Positions 48,477 to 60,010 of a stretch of DNA of 64,000 bases are shown here, in pieces (positions within the stretch are counted from its first letter, which is position 1; every line of letters starts with the position of its first letter). The stretch spans positions 992,001 through 1,056,000 of the forward strand of contig MU001506.1 in the NCBI GenBank assembly GCA_010093485.1, read 5' to 3'. The notes beneath the pieces are model-generated. The model worked only from the letters and a program-made list of their open reading frames with translations. It was not told where the DNA came from and searched no databases. A program made the position numbers and the translations under genes. Source of the DNA: Karstenula rhodostoma CBS 690.94. Lineage: Eukaryota > Ascomycota > Dothideomycetes > Pleosporales > Didymosphaeriaceae.

Positions 48477-51400
48477 ATGGCGCCGCCAAAGAAGCCTGCG
48501 GGCCAGGTCATGCAGGCTGAAATTGTGCTGCAGCAGTCTCTGAAGAATTGCCTGGTCCACCTGCCCTCGTCGCTGGTTTCTGTGCTGGTCAATGCGAACA
48601 CCGTATGTTTTGCGCAACTCCCCCCCAAGTAACCACACTGACTTATCCGGCACAGGTCGCGCAGAATGTTGTGGTCGAACTCTCCTACCACCAACCACCT
48701 CCACCCGGAGCCTCAGAGCCGAAGCATGCCTCGCCGCAGAAGTCCGTGTTCCTGGGATGGACAGGCATGCAGAGCAAGCGCAAGCTTGCTTCTGTCGTCG
48801 GTCGTGATGGGTTGACCGGTACAAGAGGTGGCCCCGCTGCCAGCCAGCAAGACGTGCAGACAGTCGAGGTGGACATGACATTTGCGCGCCTTATCGGACT
48901 CAATGAGGGGCAGAAGGTTGGGATACTACTCCACGTGGACCCACCACAGGCGCATACCATCAACATCGAGCCATTGACACCGGTCGACTGGGAGATGATC
49001 GAGCTGCATGCTCAGTTTCTGGAGTTGAATTTCCTCTCTCAGATACGCGCTTTACCCAACCCGCAAGGCCAGTCGTCTCATCCATTGACCCTCCATCTAT
49101 CGCCGACTACCACCGCCAACATCACCGTGACCTCGGTCGCTCCCGCACCACCTACAGAATCTCAGTTTGTCAAGATATCGCCTGATGCGGAGGTCATTGT
49201 TGCCCCCAAAACACGACAAAAGGCGGAACGCACTTCTGGACGTGAAAGCCGGAGTGTTGGCGGGGCCTCGAGAAAGAGCGGGAAAAGCACTGCGAGTACC
49301 GTCAGGCGGCGAAGCGGTCGAGACGAGCAAACCAGTCGTGGCGTGATTTTCCTTCGCGGAGTGGACCGCACTGTAGCACAAGAGTGGTTTGACGAAGAAG
49401 ATGCCTCTGGCGCAGAAGGACTCAAAATTTGGGTGGACAAGGATGTTCTTCTCACCAAAGCGCTAAGGGGGGTCGCATGGGTATCTGTGGCTGTTATCAA
49501 ACCAGCAGGTTTACAAGAACCAGTCGACATGTCAAAGGAGCAGGAGCAGGAGAAGGCTGCAGTGCGAGTGGTGGCCAAGGTCGAAACATGGGACGACGCA
49601 CCGGATAGCCGTCATGTCGCTCTATCGTCCGATATATGCCGAGTACTTGGCTGTGGAGCTTTTGTAGGCGGTCTCGTTCGCTTAGAAGCTGCTCCAAATC
49701 AAACCGCCAAACCTTCTTCCATAAAACCGCAAGGGGCTGGCTCCAAAGACAAGGACCCGTTCGTCAAAGCACTCAGGATCCTGCCGTTTACTTCGGTTGG
49801 AAGCCAAGCAAACGCATCACTACGATTTGGCGGTGAGTCAAAACATGACCAGGAAGAGGCGATAAAGCGAATTAGAGAAGCCTACGGGAAAAAGAATGGA
49901 CTTCTAGATGGTCCAGTCACTGATGGCATGGTGTTGCCTCCTATGAGCGACTCCAGTCTGAATTGGCAGGGCGGCATAGTACGATTTGATCCTCCGCAAC
50001 CCTCTTCCGGTGTTTCGTGGATATCTTTCCCAGAAAGAAAGCCTGCAATAGAACTCGGTGCAGAGGTTCCTGCACCGTCAAGCTGGACAAGGGGCATACA
50101 TCAAGGAGACTCACTTCCGACCACGCAGCCAACACTTGTTGGTATTGATGCTTTGATCGAACAGTTGCGCTCGCACTTGACTCACAATTCGTCTGTTTTA
50201 CTGACCGGAGGACTTGGTGCAGGCAAGACGGAATGCGCTCAAGACCTTGCTCACCAACTCCGCACCGAATTTCTTTTCAACACTGTCTACTTCTCTTGCC
50301 GCAAACTCGTCACTGATGAGATTCGAGTGTCGACTATCAAGGAGACGCTCACCCGTCTGTTTGCATCTGCAGCTTGGGGTGCCAGAAACGGCGGCAGTGC
50401 TGTGGTGATTCTCGACGACCTGGACAAGCTGTGCCCGGTGGAAACCGAGCTACAAGTGGGCAATGAGAATGGGCGAAGTCGGCATGTCAGTGAAAGCCTC
50501 GTGGCCATCATCCGACAGTACTGTACCTTGGATTCTGGGGTAGTCCTATTGGCCACAGCACAGGGAAAAGAGTCGCTCAACAACGTTGTTGTTGGTGGAC
50601 ACATTGTGCGAGAGATTGTCAGTCTCAAAGCGCCGAACAAAGACGGTAGACGAAAGGTACTCGAAATGCTCGCACGCCAAGATGCGATACCTCAGTCAAA
50701 GATGACCAATGGTGTACCTCCTTCTGGACATGGCTTCCCCGCTTCGCCTTCGAACAGTCGACCCAGCACCTCGCATCGCAGCCAAGCAAGTGGCTCCAGC
50801 ATTCGATATGACGCTGAAACAGAAGAGGACGGGTTCGTGATAGATCCATCTATCGACTTTCTAGATCTTGCTGGACAAACCGACGGATATATGCCTGGTG
50901 ACCTGGTTCTGCTTACGTCACGAGCACGGAATGAAGCACTCATACGCTCTGTCACAGACTCATCAAACACAGGCACGATCTCGTTAACAAGGGAGGACTA
51001 TACGCAAGCACTGGCTGGCTTCACCCCAGCATCTCTACGCAACGTGACGCTGCAGTCATCGACCACGAAATGGGATTCGATAGGTGGTCTGCACGACACA
51101 CGCCAGATATTGCTTGAAACACTGCAATATCCAACGACTTACGCGCCTATCTTCGCACAATGTCCTCTACGTCTACGATCCGGTCTTCTCCTCTACGGAT
51201 ATCCTGGTTGCGGTAAGACGCTACTGGCATCTGCTGTAGCAGGTGAATGTGGACTCAACTTCATATCGGTCAAGGGACCGGAGATTCTGAACAAGTACAT
51301 CGGTGCTTCAGAAAAGTCTGTTCGAGACCTGTTTGAGCGCGCCGAAGCCGCCAGACCATGTGTTCTCTTCTTTGACGAATTCGACTCGATTGCCCCTAAG

Positions 51401-52258
51401 CGCGGCCACGACTCTACCGGCGTCACGGATCGCGTCGTCAACCAGTTGCTCACGCAAATGGATGGTGCCGAGGGTCTGAGTGGTGTATATGTCCTCGCTG
51501 CTACCTCTCGACCAGATCTGATTGATCCGGCACTGCTTCGCCCAGGACGTCTAGATAAGAGTCTCATCTGTGACATGCCAGCATTGGAAGAACGCGTTGA
51601 CATACTCAGGGCCGTCACGCGAAAGTTGCATCTCGCTCCATCACTTCTAGAAACGGGTCCCGAGGGGGAGAACCTGCGCGAAATTGCCCAACGAACCGAA
51701 GGGTACTCGGGGGCAGATCTCCAAGCGGTGGTCTACAACGCTCAACTTGAGGCGATCCACGACGTGTTGGGAGATTCCGAGCAGGGCGACCCCACCAAGA
51801 GCGGAGAGCCAAAGAAGAAGTCAAGCGCTGATGCTGGAGGCAAGCAAGGGAAGGAGAAGCGCGTGCCAGAATTCACACACTTCAGGTTTGGCGATGCCAG
51901 CACCACACCAGATGGATCCAAACCTATCCCTTCTAGTCAACTGAGCGAGCGCGCCCTCATCGCGCAGAAGATCCAGGCACTCCAGGCGATGCGCAGAAAG
52001 CAGAAACAGCTTCAGCACCAACAACGACCGGGTAGCAAAGACGAAGACGAGGATGGCAAGGAGGGAGAAGAGCGGAAAGAGCCCCAGATCCAATGGTCGC
52101 ATATCGAGAGCTCGTTGGCGACGACGCGAAGCAGCATCAGCGCACAGGAGCGGCGCAGACTCGAGGGTATCTACAGAGAGTTCGTCGTCGGGCGCAACGG
52201 CGAGATGCCCAGCGGACAGGGCGGGACCGAGATCGGTGGCAGGTCGAGCTTGATGTAG
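48477..52258 (+). CDS. PEX1: PEX1, AAA ATPase of the peroxisomal import receptor export complex
   Basis: PEX1 and PEX6 form a double-ring ATPase that pulls the PEX5 receptor out of the peroxisome membrane. Exons 48477-48602 and 48656-52258 give 1242 residues; the 53-nt intron has a GTATGT donor, a CTGAC branch and a CACAG acceptor. Splicing restores VNANT-VAQNVVVELSYH in the N-terminal domain. The N-domain spans about 1-200. The first ATPase domain (D1) has Walker A GGLGAGKT (about 560-567) but a weakened Walker B (VVILDDLDKL, DD for DE). The second (D2) is canonical, with GYPGCGKT (about 890-897), DEFD (949-952), and the sensor/arginine-finger region RPDLIDPALLRPGRLD. The last 160 residues are charged and partly coiled. 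The full-length frame shows no breaks. Confidence 0.95.
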
Positions 52259-53735
52259 AGTAACCAAACGCTATTGTACCTGTTACCAAGGCCTTGGAGT
52301 GCACATAGTCTTCAACGTCGGCGAAAGGGCGCAGGGTTTGCGACGAGTGAAGTGCGATGGTCCCAAATGAAACGGACGAGGGGCCAATGCGCGCCCCGGA
52401 CTTGGCGCAGATGAAGCGGCAATGACGAAAGCTTGGGCGGAGATCGCTCGGCAGCTCAATCAGACGCCTCACAGTCAGGCGTGGGATTTGGCGTGCCGGC
52501 GGGCGACTGTTGGGGCGGGCGTGCGCAAATTATGCATCGAGGCTCCAACGGTCGTAGCACAGAGATAGCGGCGGAAATGCCTCATCTCTTGGGGCGTCGT
52601 GCCGAGGCATGCCCCCAATGCTGGCGGCTCATTTAGATAAGCGTGCGATGACCTAATGGCGTGCAGCGTGCAGTGTGCAGTGTGCAGTGTGCAGTGTGCA
52701 GTGTGCTGCGATGCGAAGGTGGGCGCCCGCGGGCAGGGATCCGCAGTGGAGCCGACAGCAGTTGGGGCGGCCGCTCGCTGCGAACCAGGAACGCGCGCCG
52801 ACAGTCGGTGTGGTGCCTCCGCGCAGGTGGCAGCGGTGGCAGCGGCGAGTCGACGTGAAGAGGCCATGCCCGCGCCGTTGGTGTTGGTGTTGGCGTTGGC
52901 TGCCTCTGCCTCTGCCTCTGCCGCTGCTCTGCCTCGAGGTTGACGAGGCCGGCGCCGAGCTGCCGATCGCGCACACCTCCATCATTCCTGCCCGCTCGCG
53001 GCCCCGCTATTTCCTCATTGGCTGACTCGCCTAGCTCCTGCCCGGGCAAGCACCAGCCTGCTTTCTCTCCCCAGCCTTTCCGGCCTCTTTCATCTTTCAG
53101 TCCACGCGCTCCTCAATATCTCCACCGAGCCTACTGCAACCCTTGACCGCAGCAACTCGCCGCCCACAGTTACGCGATCCAGGTACGTGCTATTCCCGTT
53201 GTCTAGGCGACCAATTGCCATGGGGTGCTGGAGCCGGACGACCCGCCGGTCCCGCGCGGCCAAACCAGCCCGAACAAATGCCTCATACAAGCAGAATTTT
53301 CGGCGACCCGCTGCTCTTATAAGGCCTCTACCCGCCCCAGACCTGCGGCCGCTTTGTTTTGGATGTTCTGTCTCCCCGTCCTCTCGAGTCCATCTCCACG
53401 TCATTGTTCGCGACGCCGACCAGACTGATCCTCTGACCAGCTCCCGTCCTCAACACCTTCCGGACAGCTTCAAAGCCACCGTCAATCGACTCAATTCCTG
53501 GAACCCACGTTCTCGGTCGTAAAGGTACGCTGGACCATCCGCGTGCGAGCCAACTGGACCTTCGTGGGACCTCTTTGTCGGGGACCGTGTCCATGTTGCT
53601 TTCGCAACCAGTCTAGCGCCAGTGGATCCTCGTCCATAAACAAGGCCCGAGCGCTCGACGGGATTTCACCATATCTACACGCCTCGGTCTCCTTGCGAAC
53701 GTGCCACTGACATTGCTTCACAGAACTCAGTCACA
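52259..53735. other. Intergenic region with short tandem repeats
   Basis: No gene is recognised; frames here are GC-biased and overlap on both strands. It includes a CAGTGTG array and imperfect TTGGTG and CTCTGC repeats at about 52878-52925. The last few hundred bases are likely the leader of the 57-aa gene. Confidence 0.5.
52671..52705. repeat. Heptanucleotide tandem repeat (CAGTGTG)x5
   Basis: Five perfect CAGTGTG units, preceded by one variant unit (CAGCGTG at 52664-52670). Confidence 0.9.
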
Positions 53736-53962
53736 ATGGCCGCCATCGACATGTCTCTCGCCGCCTCGCAGCTCACCAAGCGAGCCAACTTCGCTACCCG
53801 GGAACCCGGTGTCATCGTCGTTTTCGCCATCGTCGGTGCCGTCGCCATCCTGATCATCGGCCTGCTGATCTCGAAGAGGGTAAGATGATTCTATCCCATA
53901 GCTCAAGCTCACGAAGCTGACCTTATCATCAGATGGCCGCCCGCAAGGCTGGCGTCGTTTAA
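53736..53962 (+). CDS. Small single-pass membrane protein, 57 aa
   Basis: Two exons, 53736-53879 and 53933-53962, give 57 residues. The 53-nt intron has a GTAAGA donor, an AGCTGAC branch and an ATCAG acceptor. A short N-terminus (MAAIDMSLAASQLTKRANF) leads into a hydrophobic segment of about 20 residues (GVIVVFAIVGAVAILIIG) and a basic end (KRMAARKAGVV). The positive charge after the segment suggests that the C-terminus faces the cytosol or matrix. The ATG lies in good context (TCACAATGG). The leader upstream looks long and pyrimidine-rich. I do not recognise the family; ascomycetes have many tiny membrane proteins of this type that gene finders miss. Confidence 0.72.
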
Positions 53963-54796
53963 AGATACCCCGTTGGAGATGGTGGAATGACGAGATTGGA
54001 TGAGGAGCGTTGGGGCTGCAAACTTCATCGTTGCGGATGATGCAATCGCTAAGATCTGCCAAAGAGCCGGTTGTGGCGACAATCTACGCTGGACAAGATG
54101 ATCTCCGGCATCTATTGCGCTGCCCCACGAGGTGTATATTGTCTTTGTATACCACGTTTACCCATGGAGAAACGAGCTTCCCTTCGGTTGCGCTGTGGAT
54201 CGGACGCCTGGTACGAAGGGTCCGTGGTAATAATAAATAGTCTGATACCTACGGCTTGAACAAACACGTACTCGCAAGCGTTGATGAATTACTACTGTAT
54301 ACGAATCGATGGAAACGCTTTTTTACTGCCATGTGCTGCGCGAACAATAGGGGAGGCTGCCTTGTCCGAAGGTACAGTAATGGTCTATCCAATTGCGGTG
54401 TCGTCAAAACATGCCCATCTAGCGGCTATCCATCTTCTCCGAACTATCTTTTGGCAAAGCGTACAGGAAGATTTGCTGCCTCGTACGAGCTCTCCAACTC
54501 GGATCGTATCGCGCCCTCTCGAGGCGATTCATGCTAGCATGGCCACATTGTCATCCGTCTCAGCCGCGAGGATGTTGATTGCTGCGTCATTGTCCTCTCG
54601 CTGCAGATCACACTATTGCCTACTCAAGCCTACCGCGTCACGCCGATTATCCATCCGTCTGCATAAATCTAGCCTCAGCTATGCGCCTTCCGTTTTGGCA
54701 AGGCACCCGAGCTTGACCTTAAATGGCCCGCATGTGGGACATGCCCGCCCCCACCAAGATTGAACATTGACTCCACCTTACTACGTTCACATACGC
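53963..54796. other. Intergenic region before the HET gene
   Basis: A 160-codon frame at 54281-54763 has random-looking composition and no resemblance to any family; I do not call it a gene. The 3' UTR of the 57-aa gene and the HET promoter must lie here. Confidence 0.45.
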
Positions 54797-57603
54797 ATGC
54801 CACTATGCATACGCGCCGCTCATGCAATGCACGACCAGGCGATAGACATTTCAAATCGCGAGCCAGAAACCAAGCACTTGTGTGAGGATATCTGCGAGGC
54901 GTTCCAAGAGGGCATTGCGGCTTGGGATGGCCGGGTGGAGGGCTTGCTGAGAAACAATGAAAGAGATCTCGAAGCTGCCAAGAAGCTGAGGGCGAGTTTT
55001 GAAGAGGGCTTCCAGACGTTGGCGAACACTTATATGAAGTTTTACAAGCAGGCGGGGGCGCATTTTGCAATCGGCGATCGTACGTATGTGTTCTTCAAAG
55101 TCGGGTTTCTCTTCACCGTTGTCCAATGACTAACATATGGACAAAGCGGAGACAAAAAGAGAGCTTGCTTCAGCACTGCTTCAGTTAAACTCTAAAGTTA
55201 TTGAAATACTCCAGCAAACACCTGACGATGCCCTCGCAGGCGTACCATGGGTACCTGGTTCTTTCGATGAACGATACACCATTATTCGATATGATCATCT
55301 CAGGCAACATTCTGACTATGTTCGGACGAAGTGCGTACACGTACTCCATGAACTGTTCTCCAAAATCTCCGATTGGGCAATTCCCGTGCACACTCTTCCT
55401 CCTCTTGCCAACCCAACTTCAATGCCAACTCCTCCAACAGCTGAACCTGAACCAGAAAGCTTTTTCGAGCGGATGCGCGCACCTTTCCATCGACAAAGGT
55501 ATGAGTACAACAGACTTCCCACTCAATACTCTTTCCGTTTGGTCAAGGTACACATAGCGAGACCGTCTGTGGAATGCGAAATGGAAACTTTCAGCCTCAT
55601 CAACCCACCACCTTTCAAAGCGCTGAGTTACTGCTGGGGCAAAGGTGGACAGCACTCCGATATCTGGTGCAATGATGGCCTGTTCAAGGTTTCTTCCAAT
55701 CTCAAGAAGGGGCTTCAACGTCTACACAAGTATGGCGCTTGGTCGCGCGTGGAATGGTTCTGGATTGACCAGATATGCATAAACCAGAACGACATCGAAG
55801 AGCGCATGCACCAAGTGCGCTTGATGCGCGCTATTTACCAAAGAGCTCAAAATACCGTCATCTGGCTGGGCTCGGACGATACAAGCGCTCGGGGTGCGAT
55901 ATCTATCATTGGTGATCTGTATCGCCTCATGCTCGAAACACAGGAGAAGGAGACGGCTGCACGCGTCGAAGGTCGCTCGTTGGATAATATACAGGTTAAA
56001 ATCCCTCCGGAAGAAGACGAAAGATGGACTTCCCTATCTTGGTTTTTGGACCTTCCTTGGTTCGAAAGATGTTGGATTATCCAAGAGGTACGTAAGCTTT
56101 CCTGGTATACTGCTTTGCTAAACTTACTTTATCTGCCTTTGAACGATCTTCTCGTTTCCCTACTATCAATCAGTCTGTGACTTTGGCTGACCTTGGATCG
56201 ACGTCAAGGTGGTCGTCTCTCCAGGTGATCCTGTTCTGCTATGTGGGGGTTTCCAGCTTCTTTGGTCCCGTTTTCAAGAAGCCATGGCTGCACTCATCCG
56301 GTACCATCCTAGATTTCGGGCCGAGAGGCTGAAGCTCATGAAAGGAATATTGGATCTTTCATCAAAAAGCGAAGTTTGGGAGCTGAGCTCCTTGCTCCAA
56401 TCCACACGACCGTTTCAAGCTACCGATCCTCGAGACAAGGTCTTTGCGCTACTTGGTCTAGCTGGAGAATCAAGAGCTCCAGACAAGTGGCCCAAAGCAT
56501 TATTGCCAGACTACAGTCGTATGACTCAAGACGTGTATATGGCAGTCACGCTTTATTGTATCGACAAAACTACATCTTTGACCATCCTATCTCAAGCAGG
56601 TCATGTATCGGGAACGGAAGAGGCCACGGTCGACGGGGGTCACCGGTCGTGGGTCCCGCAATGGTTCAAAACGCAGCGTGGGTGCGAACTCAGCGCGTAC
56701 ACCATCACTCGAAGCGAGTCGGGCTGGAAGACGCTCGTCGAGAAATACAACAATGCGTCGGACAGCCATCCGGTTTCTCGAAACCCGCACACCCCACCGC
56801 ACATCTTGCGCTTGGAAGGTGTACAAGTTGCAAACGTTGACTCGTGCTTCACGGTTATCACCCCAGAGGCAGTGCCTTTCTCCTCTTCCGCTATGACGCT
56901 GATCGACAGCCCGCATCCTAAGCTATTGAAGACGACAGCAGAGCTCTTTACAGTATGCAGGTCTCACCTTATCCATCTTTCCAACGAAAATTTCCTCCGG
57001 ACTTTCTTTCTCGTCACCACGGCTGGCCTGACGCCCGAGCAAAACGATGCACGCCATGAGCCCCTGATACACTTTTGCGCCTTCTTAGGTAAAGCATTTC
57101 CGAAGACACCCGAGGCAGAACGTGAAGGTGGTTCAATGTACAGCCTCCGCAGAGCGTTCAGGTCCAATCTCAGCATCTCCACGCTGACACCCAGTCTGAC
57201 TCCTCCCACTTCCACCGATTCGCTCTTAGCACCTCCCCTAGAACGAAGGAAGTCCTGGTCTGAAAATCTCCTCGTAACGCCTGGCTCCGAGGTCGAAGGA
57301 ATCCATGTCGATCCATCGCGGTATACGTCCGCTTTGGCCCCGATGCTCCACCGGCGGCTGTTTGTTACTTCGACGGGGCACTTGGGACTGGGACCTGCGG
57401 GCATGATGTCAGGTGATGTCGTGGTGGTGTTGTTCGGGGGAAGAGTTCTGTACGTGCTGAGGAGAGTGGATGACGTATGTTGGAGGTTTTTGGGGGAGTG
57501 TTACGTGGATGGCTTCATGTACGGTGAGGCGATGCAGCCGCGGGATGGAGCTGGCGGTTCGGGAGAGGGGAGAGTGGAGCATGAATGGTTTGATCTTGTA
57601 TGA
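54797..57603 (+). CDS. HET-domain protein (heterokaryon-incompatibility type)
   Basis: HET-domain proteins trigger a cell-death response when genetically different hyphae fuse; the domain is TIR-related. Exons 54797-55079, 55147-56087 and 56209-57603 give 872 residues. The first intron (67 nt) has a perfect GACTAAC branch; the second (121 nt) rejoins CWIIQE-VVVSPGD. The HET core shows FKALSYCWG (about 251-259), FWIDQICINQ (about 299-308), NTVIWLG, and ERCWIIQEV (about 402-410). It is followed by the usual TDPRDKVFALLGLA and PDYSRM stretches. The first 90 residues form a separate charged helical region (ERDLEAAKKLRASFEEGF) that may mediate assembly. The ATG at 54797 is the first in frame; one ten codons later is an alternative. 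No break is seen. Its cognate partner is unknown. Confidence 0.88.
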
Positions 57604-57880
57604 CAAGGTCGTATCATCGGTGAATCAAGAGGAGTAACACCTCAGAGAGGAAGGAGGTGGAGATGGCTGGGTTTATGACATGCGATCTGGCACCCAGTGC
57701 GAGAGTGAGTCTTGAGAGCAAGGATTATATGTCACCAGCGTGACGAGTCCTCAGAAAAAGAGAATTGACGAGAGTTGTAGGGGCGAGCTGCATTGACATG
57801 ATATTTGTTTTTCTTAAGGCCTCTGGTCATGGATCATACGCCACCAATGTATTTCCGCCTAACTCTCTGCTCTTTCCACG
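57604..57880. other. Convergent spacer, HET gene and SDR gene
   Basis: 277 bases between two converging stop codons; both terminators must lie here. No other feature was seen. Confidence 0.6.
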
Positions 57881-58793
57881 TCATTGTGCTGTGAAGCCAC
57901 CATCAACGGCCAGATTAACCTGTGCAAAACATGTCAGCACAGCAGTCATCGCAGTCACGGAGAAACCAAGAGCAACAAGGGACAAAGAAAAGACTCACCC
58001 CAGTCATCCACCTCGCATCCTCGCTCGCCAAAAAAACGTACGCCCCTACCACGTCCTCAGGATTCCCCACACCATGCAACGGATGCATGGCTTCTAACTG
58101 CTCCACCGCTGCCTTCGCCCTCGGGTCCTCACTCCTGAACAGCGCGTCCGTCAGATGACTCTTCACATACCCCGGGTTCACAGCATTGACATGCACCCCA
58201 TACGGCGCGCAATCCAGCGCCGCTGCCCGCGTGAGACTCGCCACACCCCCTTTACTCGTCGCGTACGCCGACGCGGACCGCAACCCAACGAGTCCATACA
58301 CCGAACACGCATTCACGATCCAGCCTCTATCGCCCTGCGGATTGACGGGCTCCTGGGTAATCATCTGCGCCGCAGCTGCCCGCGTGCAGTAGTACACGCC
58401 GTCGAGGTTGACCCGCCTAGTCGCGTGGTACGTTTCCAGGTCGGCAGCCCAGATGGGCGCGGGCTTGGACGCCTCGGGCGCTATCCCCGCGTTGTTGACC
58501 ATGATGTCCAGCCGGCCGTGCAGCTGGACTGTCTGCTTGATGAGAGCCTCGATGGACGCGGGGGCCGTGACGTCGCACTGGATGAAGGAGGCTACGCCGC
58601 CGGACCCCACGATGCGCGCGTGTGTTGCGTCGCGGCCTTCGTCGTCTGGACTGTCCACCCGCCATGTGCACTCGGTGAGGTCGACGCAGACGACTTTTGC
58701 GCCCTCCGAGGCGTAGCGGAGGGCGATGGCGCGGCCTATGCCTGATGCTGCGCCCGTCACGATGGCGACGCGGTTCTGGAGGCGGGGTGCCAT
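57881..58793 (-). CDS. Short-chain dehydrogenase/reductase (SDR)
   Basis: A classical NAD(P)-dependent oxidoreductase. Exons 58793-57999 and 57919-57881 (minus) give 277 residues; the 79-nt intron has GTGAGT donor, CTGAC branch and CACAG acceptor. Splicing replaces a junk tail with VNLAVDGGFTAQ, the normal SDR ending. The Rossmann motif TGAASGIG is at 13-20, NNAG at 100-103, and the catalytic Ser about 164 with Tyr177 and Lys181 (YATSK). An Asp at the end of beta-2 (CVDLTE) favours NAD over NADP. The substrate cannot be told. The ATG at 58793 starts MAPRLQNRVAIVTG; the frame is open a further 15 codons upstream. It converges on the HET gene, which is not evidence of a shared role. Confidence 0.92.
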
Positions 58794-60010
58794 GGTGTGG
58801 TGATTTACTGAGTGGTGGACAAGAAGATAGTGCAGCATAGAGCATTACGATACTTAATGTGGCGCCGTGTATACATGCTGGGCACGGGGTGGAGCCGTCA
58901 GCACTACACTGACAAGGCGCAGTGGCTGCACTAGAACTATTTAATTTTAAGCATAGGAAAGGTAGCATCAGCGCGAGCACCGTCCTCGCTCAGGCAAATA
59001 TAGGCCCTGTGATTAGCGACACATTCACTACACGGGTTGGCTCAATCACACAGCCTAGCCCGCCTCTTGCATTCCCCTAGGCATTGGGTGTCGTGGTTGT
59101 GCATATCTTCCTTAGAGATGCAGGCGTTGTCGGGGGTGACACAAACGTTGCAGGGTGTCTCACCGTCACAGGTTCTTTGCTTACACTCGTTTCGGCTTTG
59201 TTCGTTGTTTGGTTGCTTCTTATATGCCTGTAGTACTTGAAGCTCGAGGTCTAGCTCGAGGCCCCCCGCACCAGCAATGCGGGGTCCGATATGTGGGTTA
59301 ATACTTTATTGGAAAGTGCTGTTCGTAACTGTCGGCGGGAGGAGCACGATCGGGTGGAGGTTAGTATGTATGTTTCTTAATTCGGCTGTTTCGGTAGATC
59401 CGTTGTGTAGAGTCGCTGTAGAGGAGTCGAATAGGTTGCGCTTCAAAGCACATAATTAGATTAACTTGCTTACTCAGCGGTTCCTCTCGTCATCATCGTC
59501 GTAATGAATGTCTTCTTCCTCGAGAGCTCCACCTCTCTGCCCACATAATCAACAGATTTTTAGCCTCCCTTTGTTCGTGCATTGGCAAAGCATAACGCGC
59601 CTTTTTGTCCCCCTTACTTTATAGATCCACCCCGCCTTATATGATTATCTACAATATATAATCAACAGATCCACAGTTTCGGGCTGCGCGCCCTTGCCCC
59701 AGTCCCACCCCGCGTTTCGGTTCATGTCGATGATGGGGGCGAAACGTCTTGTTCCAGGGATCATGCGCGGACTGTTTTTGTTTGCGGATGGAAGATCGAA
59801 TTGAGGTCTGAATGCCAGCTTGTGAACGCAGGATATACTTGAAGAATACGTTAAGGATTTCATTGATATATACTCAATAGATCTATAACTCACGTTATCC
59901 TACAGCCCACCGTCTTTTCTAAAACACTACATTTAGGTGACATTGCACTCCAGCCATGGTATAGAACCGGAAATCAGATGCTTTTCCTTGACCAACTCCA
60001 CAAATGCAGA
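58794..60010. other. Intergenic region with AT-rich part and a small hairpin
   Basis: The region is rather AT-rich from about 59250. It includes two direct copies of AGCTCGAG (59240-59260) and a 7-bp inverted repeat (59264-59270 with 59278-59284, CCCCGCA/TGCGGGG). No protein or RNA gene is recognised. The hairpin could be a terminator-like or transposon-end remnant, or chance. Confidence 0.45.

Noticed and set aside
54281..54763. 160-codon plus-strand frame before the HET gene
   Set aside because: Composition is random-looking, no family resemblance, and no splice or promoter evidence. Possible but unsupported.
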